NCBI RefSeq assembly: GCF_028553785.1 | Contig: NZ_CP067136.1 | Location: 2,850,501 to 2,914,500, forward strand | Origin: Paracoccus fistulariae | GTDB taxonomy: Bacteria; Pseudomonadota; Alphaproteobacteria; Rhodobacterales; Rhodobacteraceae | Reading direction: 5' to 3' | Length of the DNA: 64,000 nucleotides | Shown here: piece after piece, positions 29,023-40,095 of the stretch | How the letters are laid out: every line of letters begins with the position of its first letter | Numbering within the stretch: position 1 is the first letter of the stretch | Program-made: the position numbers and the translations under genes | Notes under the pieces: model-generated | What the model saw: only the letters and a program-made list of their open reading frames with translations | What the model was told of the DNA's origin: nothing | The model's database searches: none

Positions 29023-29370
29023 AGCTTTAGGGTGCCTGCGTTCTGCCCAGACCGGTTAATCCGGCCAAATTGCGCTTTACCTTACACGAAGAATCACCCT
29101 GATGGAATTGGGCTGACCAATCCGTGAATTTCTGCAGCAAAATGTGACCGATTGCCGCGACTGCGCGCTCTGCGGGCATGTCCGGCGCTGGCGGCGCAGC
29201 TTTTGCCCGCAATCGCGGCGATCTGTCCAATAAGCGGCTATTTTTTGGGCAATCGGTTTTTCTGCACCTGCAAAGGCGGCCCCTCACTTGTGCCACGGGC
29301 GCCCAAGTCCCGATCAAAGGCGTGACGGCAGCCGGACCGGCGGCTGCATCAAGAAAGCTGAGGTAATCCC
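29023..29370. other. 348-bp intergenic region between divergent PBP and amtB genes
   Basis: This divergent promoter region contains no coding sequence I can support. In particular there is no glnK upstream of amtB, although glnK-amtB is the usual arrangement. AT-rich patches (ttttttgggc, tttttctgc) are present. I could not fit a canonical sigma-54 -24/-12 element with its correct spacing. Confidence 0.5.
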
Positions 29371-30687
<1,317 letters not shown>

Positions 30688-30756
30688 CCGGATCCGGACG
30701 ATCTTTTCAGGGCGGGGCGGGCTGCAACAGCGGTCCGCCCCGTATCATGGCTGCGA

Positions 30757-31758
30757 TCAGGCGACGCGGCTGACCACGAAATCGGCCAGTTCCGACAGCA
30801 TGTCGCGGATCGGATGCGGGGGCAGCTTGGTCAGCGCCTGCCGGGCCTTGGCCGCCCAGTTCAGCGCATTCATCCGCGCCGCTTCCAGCGCGCCATGCCG
30901 CGCCAGCAGGTGCAGCGCATGCTCCAGATCGCCATCGCGCTGATCGCCCTGTTCAATGGTGCGCTGCCAGAAGGCACGCTCTTCCGCGTCGGCCAAAGCG
31001 ACGGCCTTGATGACCGGCAGGGTCAGCTTCCGCTCGCGGAAATCATCGCCGACATTCTTGCCGATCGTGTCCGCTGCGCCGCCATAATCCAGCACATCAT
31101 CGACGATCTGAAACGCAATGCCCAAAGCGTCCCCATAATCGAACAGCGCCTGCACCATCTCGGCCGGGGCGTCGGCGATGACGCCGCCCACCTCGGTCGC
31201 GGCAGAGAACAGGGCAGCGGTCTTGCCGCGCACGACCTGCAGGTAAATCGCCTCATCCGTGCGCAAATCCTGCGCAGCGGTCAGTTGCAGCACCTCGCCC
31301 TCGGCAATCGTGGCGCTGGCATTGGACAGGATTTCCAGGGTGCGCAGATTGCCCGGCTCGACCATCAGCTGGAAGCTGCGGGCGAACAGGTAATCGCCGA
31401 CCAGAACCGAGGATTTGTTGTCCCACAGCAGATTCGCAGTCGGCCGGCCACGACGCTGCCTGCTTTCATCGACCACATCATCATGCAGCAACGTGGCGGT
31501 GTGGATGAATTCCACCGTCGCGGCCAGATGGATGTGATAGGGGCCGTCATAGCCAACCATCCGGGCTGAAGCCAGGGTCAGCAGCGGCCGCAGGCGCTTG
31601 CCCCCCGCCTCGATCAGATGGGCCGTGACCTCGGGGATGCGCGGCGCGTGGCGCGACAGCATTTTCTGCCGGATCAGCGCATTCACGGCCTCCATGTCCG
31701 AAGCCAAGGCCTCTGACAGGCGGTCCAGCGGTTTTTGGACGTCTTCCTTCACACCCAT
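30757..31758 (-). CDS. polyprenyl diphosphate synthase
   Basis: 333 aa from ATG 31758 (MGVKEDVQKPLDRL); ATG 31764 is an alternative two codons earlier. The first Asp-rich motif is LLHDDVVDESRQRRG and the second is FQIVDDVLDYGG. GGKRLRPLLTLASARMVGYD also matches long-chain trans-prenyltransferases of the IspB/octaprenyl-decaprenyl type that make the ubiquinone side chain. Chain length cannot be read reliably from this sequence. It is divergent from the DUF2007 gene at 31834. The 3' end faces amtB. Confidence 0.92.
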   Translation of the reverse strand: MGVKEDVQKPLDRLSEALASDMEAVNALIRQKMLSRHAPRIPEVTAHLIEAGGKRLRPLLTLASARMVGYDGPYHIHLAATVEFIHTATLLHDDVVDESRQRRGRPTANLLWDNKSSVLVGDYLFARSFQLMVEPGNLRTLEILSNASATIAEGEVLQLTAAQDLRTDEAIYLQVVRGKTAALFSAATEVGGVIADAPAEMVQALFDYGDALGIAFQIVDDVLDYGGAADTIGKNVGDDFRERKLTLPVIKAVALADAEERAFWQRTIEQGDQRDGDLEHALHLLARHGALEAARMNALNWAAKARQALTKLPPHPIRDMLSELADFVVSRVA

Positions 31759-31833
31759 GAGCATATCCCGTTTCTGCGCAATCGCATTGCCATGCCATCG
31801 ACAATTGCGCAACCGCCGCGTAACGTTTTGCGG

Positions 31834-32043
31834 ATGAAAGAGTTATTTCGCAGCACCGATCCTGTCAGGATTTCCCGCGCCTCCAGCCTGCTGGAAAGTG
31901 AAGGGATCGCCTCATTCGAAATGGACCAGCATACCAGCGTGCTGGAAGGATCCATCGGGGTGCTGCCGCGTCGGCTGATGGTGGCCGACCGCGATGAATT
32001 CATAGCCCGTGCGATCCTGCGGGATCTGGGACTGGATGAGTGA
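31834..32043 (+). CDS. DUF2007 domain protein
   Basis: 69 aa from ATG 31834. MKELFRSTDPVRISRASSLL and TSVLEGSIGVLPRRLMVADR match the short DUF2007 proteins, which have a ferredoxin-like signal-transducing fold. The longer in-frame reading from 31735 would run into the divergent prenyl synthase promoter. The stop overlaps the start of the next gene by 8 nt, so the two are co-translated. Function is unknown. Confidence 0.8.
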   Translation: MKELFRSTDPVRISRASSLLESEGIASFEMDQHTSVLEGSIGVLPRRLMVADRDEFIARAILRDLGLDE

Positions 32044-32794
32044 TCTTCGCCTTGACGGCTTTCTGGGCGGGCGGCTGCAGATCGCACAGCCGCGACGCGG
32101 CTATCGCGCGGGTGCGGATGCAGTGATGCTGGCGGCGGCCTGCCCGGCGCGACCCGGACAGGCAGTGCTGGAACTGGGCTGCGGGGCAGGGGTGGCGCTG
32201 CTGTCGCTGGGCTGGCGGGTTCCCGACCTGCGCCTGACCGGGATCGAGCGGCAACAGGATTATGCCGATCTTGCCCGTAGCAATGCTGCCGCGAATGGCA
32301 TCCCCTGCAAGATCGTCACCGCTGATCTTGCCGCCCTGCCTGCCGATCTGAGGGGCGAGAGCTTTGATCATGTGATTGCGAATCCGCCCTATTTCCTGGA
32401 CGGCACCGCCGCCCCCGATCCGGGCCGCGCGCAGGCCCGGCAGGAACAGACGCCCTTGCAGATCTGGATCGACATTGCCCTGCGCCGCCTGCGCCCCGGG
32501 GGGGTGCTGACCGTGATCCAGCGCGCCGACAGGCTGGACCGTCTGATCGCCACGCTTCAGGACCGCGCCGGAGATCTTGTGATCCTGCCGATCGCTGCGC
32601 GCGCGGGCCGCGAGGCCGGACGGATCATCCTGACCGCGCGCAAGGGCGCCCGTGGCCCGCTGCGGCTTCTGGCCCCGTTCATCATGCATGAAAACCTGAT
32701 GCATCAGCGGGATGCCGAAGACCTGAGCCCCGCCGCATCCGCCGTCTTGCGCGAAGGTCAACCGATCACAAGTCTGTTTGCAAAAGTCTCGTGA
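32036..32794 (+). CDS. tRNA1(Val) (adenine(37)-N6)-methyltransferase-like protein
   Basis: 252 aa class I SAM-dependent methyltransferase. ELGCGAGVALLSLGW is the SAM-binding motif I, and HVIANPPYFLDGTAAPDPGR contains the NPPY motif of N6-adenine methyltransferases. LRPGGVLTVIQRADRLDRLI follows. The arrangement matches the TrmN6/YfiC group, which methylate A37 of a tRNA, but a related modification target is possible. It overlaps the DUF2007 gene by 8 nt. Confidence 0.82.
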   Translation: MSDLRLDGFLGGRLQIAQPRRGYRAGADAVMLAAACPARPGQAVLELGCGAGVALLSLGWRVPDLRLTGIERQQDYADLARSNAAANGIPCKIVTADLAALPADLRGESFDHVIANPPYFLDGTAAPDPGRAQARQEQTPLQIWIDIALRRLRPGGVLTVIQRADRLDRLIATLQDRAGDLVILPIAARAGREAGRIILTARKGARGPLRLLAPFIMHENLMHQRDAEDLSPAASAVLREGQPITSLFAKVS

Positions 32795-32854
32795 CATAAA
32801 GGGATTCCTGTGCTGAAATCCACTTGTTCGACACAACTTATACAGGAGGACGCG

Positions 32855-33019
32855 ATGTCGGTTGCTTCCCATGTCGAGGAGCTGCGCAGAAAGCACCAGG
32901 TTCTTTCGGATGCCGTTGAAAAGGCACAAAGAAGTCCCGGTGCAAGCACGATGGAAATTACCGAGATGAAACGGGAGAAGCTTCGTCTGAAGGAAGAGAT
33001 TTCCCGACTGTCCCACTAG
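32855..33019 (+). CDS. YdcH family (DUF465) protein
   Basis: 54 aa, almost entirely helical and charged. MSVASHVEELRRKHQVLSDA, MEITEMKREKLRLKEEISRL and the last residues SH match the small DUF465/YdcH proteins, whose function is unknown. A perfect AGGAGG (32844-32849) lies 5 nt upstream, which favours ATG 32855 over earlier starts. A strong bidirectional hairpin follows. Confidence 0.87.
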   Translation: MSVASHVEELRRKHQVLSDAVEKAQRSPGASTMEITEMKREKLRLKEEISRLSH

Positions 33020-33043
33020 CGAGTTGACCTGTCACAGAAATAC

Positions 33044-33075
33044 AAAAAAGGCCCGCGCAGATCGCGCGGGCCGCT
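33044..33075 (-). terminator. intrinsic terminator of phaB
   Basis: On the minus strand a 9-bp stem (GGCCCGCGC / GCGCGGGCC at 33050-33058 and 33064-33072) is followed by a run of six Ts. It follows the phaB stop (33098) and also faces the DUF465 gene, so it may serve both. Confidence 0.85.
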
Positions 33076-33097
33076 TTCGTTTCAGCCGCGGGCCGGA

Positions 33098-33823
33098 TCA
33101 GACGAAGAACTGACCGCCATTCGCGCTGATGGTCGACCCGGTGATGAAGCCTGCATCGTCAGACGCCAGGAAAACCACCGCGCGCGCGATTTCTTCGGGC
33201 TCGCCCAGGCGACCGACCGGAATCTGCGGAATGATTCGCTCGTTCAGGACTTTTTCGTCAATCGCACGCACCATCTCGGTCCCGATATAGCCGGGGGCGA
33301 TGGCGTTGACGGTGATGCCTGCACGCGCGCCCTCCTGCGCCAGCGCCTTGGTCAGGCCGATATCGCCCGCCTTCGCGGCGGAATAGTTGGCCTGACCGGC
33401 CTGACCCTTCTGGCCATTGATCGAGCTGATATTGATGACCCGGCCGAATTTGCGGTCACGCATGCCGCCCCAGATGGGATGGGTCATGTTGAACACGCCC
33501 GTCAGGTTGGTGTCGATCACCTCTTTCCACTGCTGCGGCGTCATCTTGTGGAACATCGCATCGCGCGTGATCCCGGCATTGTTCACCAGCACCGCGACGG
33601 GACCCAGTTCTTCCTCGACCTGCTTGATGCCTGCGGCGCAGGCGTCGTAATCTGCGACCGACCACTTATAGGTCTTGATCCCGGTCTCATCCGTGAACGC
33701 CTTCGCTGCGTCGTCATTGCCGGCATAATTCGCCGCCACGGTATAGCCCGCATCCTTCAACGCCTTAGAGATCGCAGCGCCGATACCGCGCGAACCGCCT
33801 GTGACAATTGCAACTTTGGACAT
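33098..33823 (-). CDS. phaB: acetoacetyl-CoA reductase
   Basis: 241 aa short-chain dehydrogenase. It reduces acetoacetyl-CoA to (R)-3-hydroxybutyryl-CoA with NADPH, the second step of polyhydroxybutyrate synthesis. The N-terminal VTGGSRGIGAAISKAL binds the cofactor and LVNNAGITRDAMFHKMTPQQ follows. The catalytic region is SSINGQKGQAGQANYSAAKA (Ser, Tyr, Lys). The C-terminus GFITGSTISANGGQFFV is the usual PhaB end. It lies downstream of phaA on the same strand with an 88-nt gap. Confidence 0.94.
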   Translation of the reverse strand: MSKVAIVTGGSRGIGAAISKALKDAGYTVAANYAGNDDAAKAFTDETGIKTYKWSVADYDACAAGIKQVEEELGPVAVLVNNAGITRDAMFHKMTPQQWKEVIDTNLTGVFNMTHPIWGGMRDRKFGRVINISSINGQKGQAGQANYSAAKAGDIGLTKALAQEGARAGITVNAIAPGYIGTEMVRAIDEKVLNERIIPQIPVGRLGEPEEIARAVVFLASDDAGFITGSTISANGGQFFV

Positions 33824-33876
33824 TTAGTCTCCCCCAAAAGAATTGTGATCTTGAAATCTTGCTATCGAAATGAGAC

Positions 33877-33903
33877 CGGCTGCGCAACATCATTGCGCAG
33901 CCG
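33877..33903 (-). terminator. hairpin between phaA and phaB
   Basis: CGGCTGCGCAA and TTGCGCAGCCG pair perfectly (11 bp) around a 5-nt loop. On the minus strand it lies 9 nt after phaA's stop and precedes phaB. It is followed there by GTCTCATTT, so it could be a partial terminator or processing site that reduces phaB expression relative to phaA. Confidence 0.6.
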
Positions 33904-33911
33904 ATTTGTTT

Positions 33912-35084
33912 TTACCGCTCAAGGCACAGGGCAACTCCCATGCCGCCGCCGATGCACAGGGTCGCAATGCCCTTCTTGGCGTCGCGGCGGGCCATTTCGA
34001 AGATCAGGGTGTTCAGAATGCGCGCGCCGGAGGCGCCGATCGGGTGGCCGATGGCGATGGCGCCGCCGTTCACGTTCACGATGTCGGGGTTCCAGCCCAT
34101 TTCCTTGTTCACCGCCAGCGCCTGTGCGGCAAAGGCTTCGTTCGCCTCGACAAGGTCCAGATCGTCGACCGACCAGCCCGCCTTTTCCAGCGCCTTGCGG
34201 CTGGCATAGACCGGGCCGACGCCCATGATCGCCGGATCCAGACCCGCCGTCGCGTAAGAGGCGATCCGCGCCAGCGGGGTCAGACCCCGGCGGGCGGCCT
34301 CATCTTCGGACATGACCATGACCGCCGCCGCGCCATCGTTCAGGCCCGATGCGTTGCCGGCCGTCACCGTGCCATCCTTGGTAAAGGCCGGGCGCAGCTT
34401 CTGCATCGCCTCCAGCGTAGCGCCGTGGCGGATATATTCGTCCTTGTCGACGACGATATCGCCCTTGCGGGTCTTGACCGTATAGCCAACGATCTCATCG
34501 TCGAACTTGCCGGCATTCTGCGCCGCTTCGGCCTTGTTCTGCGAGGCGACGGCGAATTCATCCTGCTGTTCACGGGTGATCTGCCACTTTTCGGCGACAT
34601 TCTCTGCGGTCTGGCCCATGTGGTAATTGTTGAACGCGTCCCAGAGACCGTCCTTGATCATCGTGTCGACGGCTTTCATGTCGCCCATTTTCTGGCCCGA
34701 GCGCAGATAAGAGGCGTGGGGCGACAGCGACATGCTTTCCTGCCCGCCGGCAATGACCACATCGGCGTCGCCAAGGCTGACCTGCTGGGCGGCCAGCGCC
34801 ACGGCGCGCAGGCCCGAGCCGCAGACCTGGTTCAGCACCCAGGCCGCCGATTCCTTGGGCAGGCCCGCATTGATATGCGCCTGGCGGCCGGGGTTCTGTC
34901 CCTGTGCGGCGGTCAGAACCTGACCCAGAATGGTCTCACTGACTTCGGCAGGATCAACACCGGCGCGGGCGACGACTTCTTTCAGCACGGTCGCGCCAAG
35001 GTCGTGGGCAGGGACGTTGGCAAAAGATCCAAGGAAACTGCCGACCGGAGTACGGGCGGCGGATACGATAACGGCTTTGGTCAT
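33912..35084 (-). CDS. phaA: acetyl-CoA acetyltransferase (beta-ketothiolase)
   Basis: 390 aa from ATG 35084 with GGGAAGGAG upstream. The nucleophile is Cys88 in [14 protein letters not shown]. The base histidine is in [17 protein letters not shown] and the second Cys in [12 protein letters not shown]. It joins two acetyl-CoA into acetoacetyl-CoA, the first step of PHB synthesis, and also supplies the substrate for the ethylmalonyl-CoA pathway. The family size is about 390. phaB follows; phaC is not in the window. Confidence 0.95.
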   Translation of the reverse strand: MTKAVIVSAARTPVGSFLGSFANVPAHDLGATVLKEVVARAGVDPAEVSETILGQVLTAAQGQNPGRQAHINAGLPKESAAWVLNQVCGSGLRAVALAAQQVSLGDADVVIAGGQESMSLSPHASYLRSGQKMGDMKAVDTMIKDGLWDAFNNYHMGQTAENVAEKWQITREQQDEFAVASQNKAEAAQNAGKFDDEIVGYTVKTRKGDIVVDKDEYIRHGATLEAMQKLRPAFTKDGTVTAGNASGLNDGAAAVMVMSEDEAARRGLTPLARIASYATAGLDPAIMGVGPVYASRKALEKAGWSVDDLDLVEANEAFAAQALAVNKEMGWNPDIVNVNGGAIAIGHPIGASGARILNTLIFEMARRDAKKGIATLCIGGGMGVALCLER

Positions 35085-35205
35085 AACGGGCTCCTTCCCA
35101 GCGACACCAAGATGGCGAATCGTCGCTAGGATGCGGGTTCGTGCCGCCGCGTCAAGCAGATCGCTGTTCGCGGGGGCGCCGCTGGGACCAGTTGTCGCGC
35201 CGCAG

Positions 35206-36024
35206 TCAGCGCACCGCCGCCGTCGGAGGAGAGCGCCATGGCGGCGCAATCGTCGGCGCGCCGAAATAATATCCCTGCATGCAGTCGATGCCGTTTTCGA
35301 TCAGGAAACGCGCGTCATCCGCAGTTTCGACCCATTCCGCCACGGTGAACATGTCGAAATGCTGTGCGATCGACATCAGCGCACGTGTCAGCACCTGATT
35401 GTCGCGGTTTTCGGTGATATTGCGGATGAATTGCCCATCGATCTTGATCATGTCGAAGCAGAAATCGCGCAGATAGCGGAATGAGGTATATCCCGCGCCG
35501 AAATCGTCCAGCGCCAGGCTGATGCCGAAGCGATGCACCTCACGCATGAAGGTATTGACCTGATCCGGCATATCCATGGCCGAGCTTTCGGTGACTTCCA
35601 GGATCAGCCGCTCTCCCACACTTGGGTCGTTGGCGATGCAGCTGCGCAAGGTATCCATCCATTCGGGATAATCGATGGAGCGCGCCGACATGTTGATCGA
35701 CAGCCGCAGGACCGGGTTTTCCAGCAGCGCATTGATGCCCAGCGTCAGCGACAGGCAGTCGATCTGCCGCCCCAGTTCGGTGGTTTCGGCAATCGGCATG
35801 AAATCGCGCAGCGGCACGATGCGGCCGGTATCGTCAATGATCCGGATCAGCCCTTCGTAAAAGGCCGGCCGCCCGGTTCGTTCCGCCTGTACGATAGGCT
35901 GGAAGGCCAGGACGCCATTCCCGCGGGTCACTGCCGCCTTCACGGCGGGCAATGTCAGCTGGTCCTGTCGGTTGATCGCATGATCCAGCGGCGAAGTTTT
36001 TGCGGGCGGGGTGCCGTTTGTCAC
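35206..36024 (-). CDS. EAL domain protein, putative cyclic-di-GMP phosphodiesterase
   Basis: 272 aa from a GTG at 36024 (GAGG about 8 nt upstream). A single EAL domain covers most of the protein with no sensory or GGDEF domain. The EAL motif is present as FYEGLIRI. Metal-site elements are [20 protein letters not shown] and [12 protein letters not shown], the catalytic Lys is in MIKIDGQFI, and the last Glu is in [11 protein letters not shown]. The usual VAEGVET has W in place of [10 protein letters not shown] ends the domain. The core acidic residues remain, so activity is plausible but unproven. Confidence 0.85.
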   Translation of the reverse strand: MTNGTPPAKTSPLDHAINRQDQLTLPAVKAAVTRGNGVLAFQPIVQAERTGRPAFYEGLIRIIDDTGRIVPLRDFMPIAETTELGRQIDCLSLTLGINALLENPVLRLSINMSARSIDYPEWMDTLRSCIANDPSVGERLILEVTESSAMDMPDQVNTFMREVHRFGISLALDDFGAGYTSFRYLRDFCFDMIKIDGQFIRNITENRDNQVLTRALMSIAQHFDMFTVAEWVETADDARFLIENGIDCMQGYYFGAPTIAPPWRSPPTAAVR

Positions 36025-36129
36025 GTCGAACCTCGAAGGTCTTGGGAATTGTTCTGCTTTGATTGTTGAAGATGATCCCCTAAAAACGCGTAAATTCGCA
36101 GTGTTTTCGGGAAAAGAGGTTAACGGATC

Positions 36130-36708
36130 ATGAGCAGCCATTGCACCTGGTGTGGCACGGACCCGCTTTACGTGGCCTATCACGATGAGGAATGGGGCGT
36201 GCCGGAACATGACCCGCGCGCCCTGTGGGAAAAGCTGGTTCTGGACGGCTTTCAGGCGGGGCTGAGCTGGATCACGATCCTGCGCAAACGCGAGGATTTT
36301 CGCGAGGAATTCGACCAGTTCGATCCTGAAAAGATCGCCAAATGGGATCAGGCGCGGATCGAAAAGGCGCTGCAGAATCCCGGTATCGTGCGCCATCGCG
36401 GCAAGATCGAGGCGACCGTCAAGGGCGCCCGGCTTTTCCTTGAGATCGAGCGTGACGAGGGCTTTGCGCCCTGGCTGTGGTCCTTTGTCGGCGGCGCGCC
36501 AATTCAGAACAATTTTAGCGATATGTCACAGGTTCCGGCCTCGACCCCCGAATCGATTGCGATGTCAAAGGCGCTGAAAAAGCGCGGCTTCAACTTCTGC
36601 GGACCGGTGATCGTCTATGCCTTCATGCAGGCAACCGGCATGGTCAACGACCATATGACCGGATGCCCGCGTCACGCGGAACTCAGTCGGCCATCAATTG
36701 CCGGATAA
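36130..36708 (+). CDS. tag: DNA-3-methyladenine glycosylase I
   Basis: 192 aa. It excises 3-methyladenine from alkylated DNA. HCTWCGTDPLYVAYHDEEWG contains the zinc-site Cys (about 5) and His (about 18); the rest of the site is in [33 protein letters not shown] is characteristic. The last 26 nt overlap the convergent thioredoxin gene. Confidence 0.94.
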   Translation: MSSHCTWCGTDPLYVAYHDEEWGVPEHDPRALWEKLVLDGFQAGLSWITILRKREDFREEFDQFDPEKIAKWDQARIEKALQNPGIVRHRGKIEATVKGARLFLEIERDEGFAPWLWSFVGGAPIQNNFSDMSQVPASTPESIAMSKALKKRGFNFCGPVIVYAFMQATGMVNDHMTGCPRHAELSRPSIAG

Positions 36709-37231
36709 CCTCTTTCGCGGGTTCGCTGGCCCAGTCGGCATCGCCCAGAAGCCGCGCGACCTCTTGTCCTTCGCGATTGATCAGGACCGTCACCGGCAGG
36801 CCGATCACCGCCATCTCACGCGCCAACTGCTGCCGCGGATCCAGCAGGACGGGCAGGTTTTCGATGCCGTTTTCCTGAAAGAAACGGTCGATCTTCTCGG
36901 GCGGGTTGCGGCCGGTCGCCACAGGGACGACCTGAAAATCATCGCCGCCCAGTTCCGTCTGCAGACGATCCAGCGAAGGCATTTCTTCCCGGCAGGGCGC
37001 GCACCAGGTTGCCCAGAAATTCAGCAGCACCACCTGACCCTTGTAATCGGCAAGGGTGTGGGCATTGCCTTCGGGGTCGGTGAATTCGATATCGGGCAGC
37101 GGCCGCGCATCCGCGCTTGGCACCAGCTTTTCCAGCCCGGCCTCTTGCGCGGCCTTCCAGTCCACCTCCTGCGCAAAGGCGGCATTTGCACCGAAAACCA
37201 GTGCCGTATAAAGCAGAACAGAACGCAGCAT
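36683..37231 (-). CDS. TlpA-like thioredoxin-fold protein, periplasmic
   Basis: 182 aa from ATG 37231 with a perfect GGAGG just upstream. A signal peptide ([20 protein letters not shown]) precedes a thioredoxin/AhpC-TSA-like domain with [20 protein letters not shown] (redox CxxC at 77 and 80). The family reduces disulfides in the periplasm and often serves cytochrome c maturation. No ccm genes are near. It is divergent from argH (22-nt gap) and its end overlaps tag. Confidence 0.9.
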   Translation of the reverse strand: MLRSVLLYTALVFGANAAFAQEVDWKAAQEAGLEKLVPSADARPLPDIEFTDPEGNAHTLADYKGQVVLLNFWATWCAPCREEMPSLDRLQTELGGDDFQVVPVATGRNPPEKIDRFFQENGIENLPVLLDPRQQLAREMAVIGLPVTVLINREGQEVARLLGDADWASEPAKEVIRQLMAD

Positions 37232-37253
37232 ATTACCTCCGAAGGACGTATCA

Positions 37254-38660
37254 ATGACCGACCGGCCCCAAACCAAGGACGCCGCCAACAGCATGTGGGG
37301 CGGACGCTTTGCCGCCGGACCGGACGCGATCATGGAGGCGATCAACGCCTCGATCGGGTTCGACCGTCGACTTTATGCCCAGGATATTCAAGGCAGCCGG
37401 GCCCATGCCGCCATGTTGGCCGCGCAGGGCATCATCAGCGATAGCGATGCGAAGGCGATCGGGGAAGGCCTGCTCACCGTATTGTCAGAGATCGAGGCCG
37501 GAGAATTTCCCTTCACCACCGCGCTGGAAGATATTCACATGAATGTCGAAGCGCGGCTGAAAAAGCTGATCGGAGAGCCTGCCGGCCGTCTGCACACGGG
37601 CCGGTCGCGCAACGATCAGGTGGCGACCGATTTCCGGCTGTGGGTGCGCGATCAGTGCGATGCGGCGATTTCGGGGCTGCAGGCGCTGATCCGCGCGGCC
37701 CTGTCGCAGGCCGAGGCGGGGGCCGATTGGGTGATGCCGGGCTTTACCCATCTGCAAACCGCGCAGCCGGTGACCTGGGGCCATCACATGATGGCCTATG
37801 TCGAGATGTTCGGCCGCGATCTGTCGCGCTTTCAGGATGCGCGCAGGCGGATGAACGAATCGCCTTTGGGTGCCGCTGCGCTGGCCGGAACCGGCTATCC
37901 CATCGACCGCGAAGCCACCGCGCAGGCGCTTGGTTTCGACCGGCCCATGGCCAACAGCCTTGATGCTGTCAGCGACCGCGATTTCGCGCTGGAATTCCTG
38001 TCTTCGGCCAGCATCTGCGCCGTGCATCTGTCGCGGCTGGCGGAAGAGCTGGTGATCTGGTCCTCGGCCCAGTTCCGTTTCGTGTCGATGTCGGACAAAT
38101 GGTCCACGGGATCCTCGATCATGCCGCAAAAGCGCAATCCGGACGCGGCAGAGTTGATCCGCGCCAAGATCGGCCGCATTCTGGGGGCGAATGTGGCGCT
38201 GTTCACGGTGATGAAGGGGCTGCCGCTGGCCTATTCCAAGGACATGCAAGAGGATAAGGAACAGGTGTTCGATGCCGCCGATCACCTCATGCTGGCGCTG
38301 GCTGCAATGGCCGGGATGCTGTCGGACCTGACCGCCAATCGCGACAGGTTGGAAGCCGCGGCCTCGACCGGCTTCTCGACCGCGACGGATCTTGCCGACT
38401 GGCTGGTACGCGAACTGGGCCTGCCCTTCCGCGATGCGCATCACGTGACCGGATCGCTGGTGGCGATGGCCGAGGAACAGGGCATCGACCTGCCCGATCT
38501 GACGCTGGAGCAGATGCAATCCGTCCATGAGGCGATCACCGATGACGTGTTTTCCGTTTTGGGCGTTCACAATTCGGTCGCCTCGCGGCAAAGCTATGGC
38601 GGAACCGCACCCGATCAGGTGCGCGCGCAGATCGCCCGCTGGAAGGAGAAACTGGCATGA
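37254..38660 (+). CDS. argH: argininosuccinate lyase
   Basis: 468 aa. It splits argininosuccinate into arginine and fumarate, the last step of arginine synthesis. The N-terminal [20 protein letters not shown], the ED-rich [12 protein letters not shown] and [20 protein letters not shown] are conserved. The signature [20 protein letters not shown] contains the catalytic Ser. AAGGACG lies before ATG 37254. It overlaps the small lipoprotein gene (ATGA) and is followed by lysA. Confidence 0.97.
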   Translation: MTDRPQTKDAANSMWGGRFAAGPDAIMEAINASIGFDRRLYAQDIQGSRAHAAMLAAQGIISDSDAKAIGEGLLTVLSEIEAGEFPFTTALEDIHMNVEARLKKLIGEPAGRLHTGRSRNDQVATDFRLWVRDQCDAAISGLQALIRAALSQAEAGADWVMPGFTHLQTAQPVTWGHHMMAYVEMFGRDLSRFQDARRRMNESPLGAAALAGTGYPIDREATAQALGFDRPMANSLDAVSDRDFALEFLSSASICAVHLSRLAEELVIWSSAQFRFVSMSDKWSTGSSIMPQKRNPDAAELIRAKIGRILGANVALFTVMKGLPLAYSKDMQEDKEQVFDAADHLMLALAAMAGMLSDLTANRDRLEAAASTGFSTATDLADWLVRELGLPFRDAHHVTGSLVAMAEEQGIDLPDLTLEQMQSVHEAITDDVFSVLGVHNSVASRQSYGGTAPDQVRAQIARWKEKLA

Positions 38661-38830
38661 GAGGCCTGAAAATCGTCGCTGCCACCATCGCGCTGCCCGC
38701 GCTGCTGGTCTTGCAGGGCTGCGGTGTGGACGGCCCGCCTGAACGGCCCGCGACCGCGCCGAAGACCGAGGCGCAGTCCAGCGTCTCTGTCTCGGGCTAT
38801 GGCACCATCGGCGTCACCACGGGGTCGTGA
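38657..38830 (+). CDS. lptM: small lipoprotein, LptM-like (LPS translocon maturation)
   Basis: 57 aa, too short for usual length cut-offs but strongly supported. ATG 38657 overlaps the argH stop (ATGA) and its own TGA shares one base with the lysA ATG. The signal [11 protein letters not shown] is a lipobox with Cys22, and [16 protein letters not shown] resembles the GCG-x-x-GP-x-x-x-P core of LptM/YifL proteins, which lie before lysA or dapF in many proteobacteria. In E. coli LptM assists LptD disulfide maturation in the outer membrane. The role here is by family. Confidence 0.7.
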   Translation: MRGLKIVAATIALPALLVLQGCGVDGPPERPATAPKTEAQSSVSVSGYGTIGVTTGS

Positions 38831-40095
38831 TGGATCACTTCAACTATCGCGACGGGGTGCTGTGCGCCGAAGAGGTGCCGCTGTCGCGCATCGCCGCGCA
38901 GGTCGGCACGCCCGTCTATGTCTATTCCACCGCCACGCTGACCCGGCATTTCGGCCTGTTTCAGCAGGCGCTGGACTGGACCGAGCATCTGGTCTGTTTC
39001 GCGGTCAAGGCCAACAGCAATCTGGCCGTGCTGAAGCTGATGGGCGATCTGGGTGCGGGGATGGATGTGGTCTCCGGCGGTGAATATGCCCGTGCGCGTG
39101 CGGCGGGCGTTCCCGGTGAGCGCATCGTCTTTTCCGGCGTCGGCAAGACGCGGGATGAGATGCGCATGACCATCGCGGGCGGCATCCGGCAGTTCAATGT
39201 CGAATCCGAGCCTGAATTGCGCGCCCTGTCCGAGGTTGCGGCCTCGATGGGAGCCGAGGTGCCGATTGCGCTCCGGGTAAACCCGGATGTCGATGCCAGG
39301 ACGCATGAGAAGATCGCCACCGGCAAATCCGAGAACAAGTTCGGCATCCCGATCGCCAGATCGCGCGAGGTCTATGCCGAGGCGGCGCGTCTGCCCGGTC
39401 TGAAAGTGGTGGGGGTCGATGTGCATATCGGCAGCCAGCTGACCGATCTGGACCCCTATCGTCAGGCCTATGGAAAGGTGGCGGAACTGACCCGGGCCCT
39501 GCGGGCTGACGGGCATGAGATCTCACGTCTGGATCTGGGGGGGGGCTTAGGCATTCCCTATCGCCGCGACAACAGCGCCCCGCCCTTGCCCATCGAATAT
39601 GGGCAGGTGATCCGTGACACGGTCGGCCATCTGGGCTGCGAGATCGAGATCGAGCCGGGGCGCAATATCGTCGGCAATGCCGGGGTGCTGCTGTCGCAGG
39701 TGATCTATGTGAAACAGGGCGAGGGGCGCGATTTCCTGATCGTCGATGCGGCGATGAACGATCTGCTGCGTCCGGCCATGTATGGTGCGCATCACGACAT
39801 CGTTCCCGTGACCGAGCCTGCGTTTGACCGTGCCTATCGGCCTTTCGACGTGGTTGGCCCGATCTGCGAATCGGGCGATACCTTCCAGAAGGGCACCTCC
39901 TTGCCCGAGATGGCGGATGGGGATCTGATCGCCTTCCGTTCGGCCGGGGCTTACGGTGCGGTGATGGCGTCCGAGTATAATTCGCGGCCTCTGGTGCCCG
40001 AGGTTCTGGTCAATGGCGATCAATTCGCCGTCATCAGGGCGCGGCCGACATATGAGGATATGTTGTCGCGCGATAGCATACCGGAATGGCTGTAA
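38830..40095 (+). CDS. lysA: diaminopimelate decarboxylase
   Basis: 421 aa PLP enzyme of the alanine racemase/ornithine decarboxylase fold. The PLP lysine is K60 in CFAVKANSNLAV. The glycine-rich DLGGGLGIPY and the substrate-binding GPICESGDTFQKG are present. It converts meso-diaminopimelate to lysine, the step after the pathway that dapE serves. The start codon ATG shares one base with the lptM-like stop. GTG 38827 would also be possible. Confidence 0.95.
   Translation: MDHFNYRDGVLCAEEVPLSRIAAQVGTPVYVYSTATLTRHFGLFQQALDWTEHLVCFAVKANSNLAVLKLMGDLGAGMDVVSGGEYARARAAGVPGERIVFSGVGKTRDEMRMTIAGGIRQFNVESEPELRALSEVAASMGAEVPIALRVNPDVDARTHEKIATGKSENKFGIPIARSREVYAEAARLPGLKVVGVDVHIGSQLTDLDPYRQAYGKVAELTRALRADGHEISRLDLGGGLGIPYRRDNSAPPLPIEYGQVIRDTVGHLGCEIEIEPGRNIVGNAGVLLSQVIYVKQGEGRDFLIVDAAMNDLLRPAMYGAHHDIVPVTEPAFDRAYRPFDVVGPICESGDTFQKGTSLPEMADGDLIAFRSAGAYGAVMASEYNSRPLVPEVLVNGDQFAVIRARPTYEDMLSRDSIPEWL

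Noticed and set aside
29023..29370. Sigma-54 promoter for amtB
   Set aside because: GG and GC pairs occur but never at the required 10-nt spacing.
31735..31833. Longer start for the DUF2007 gene
   Set aside because: The extra N-terminal residues come from DNA opposite the prenyl synthase start and are not part of the family.
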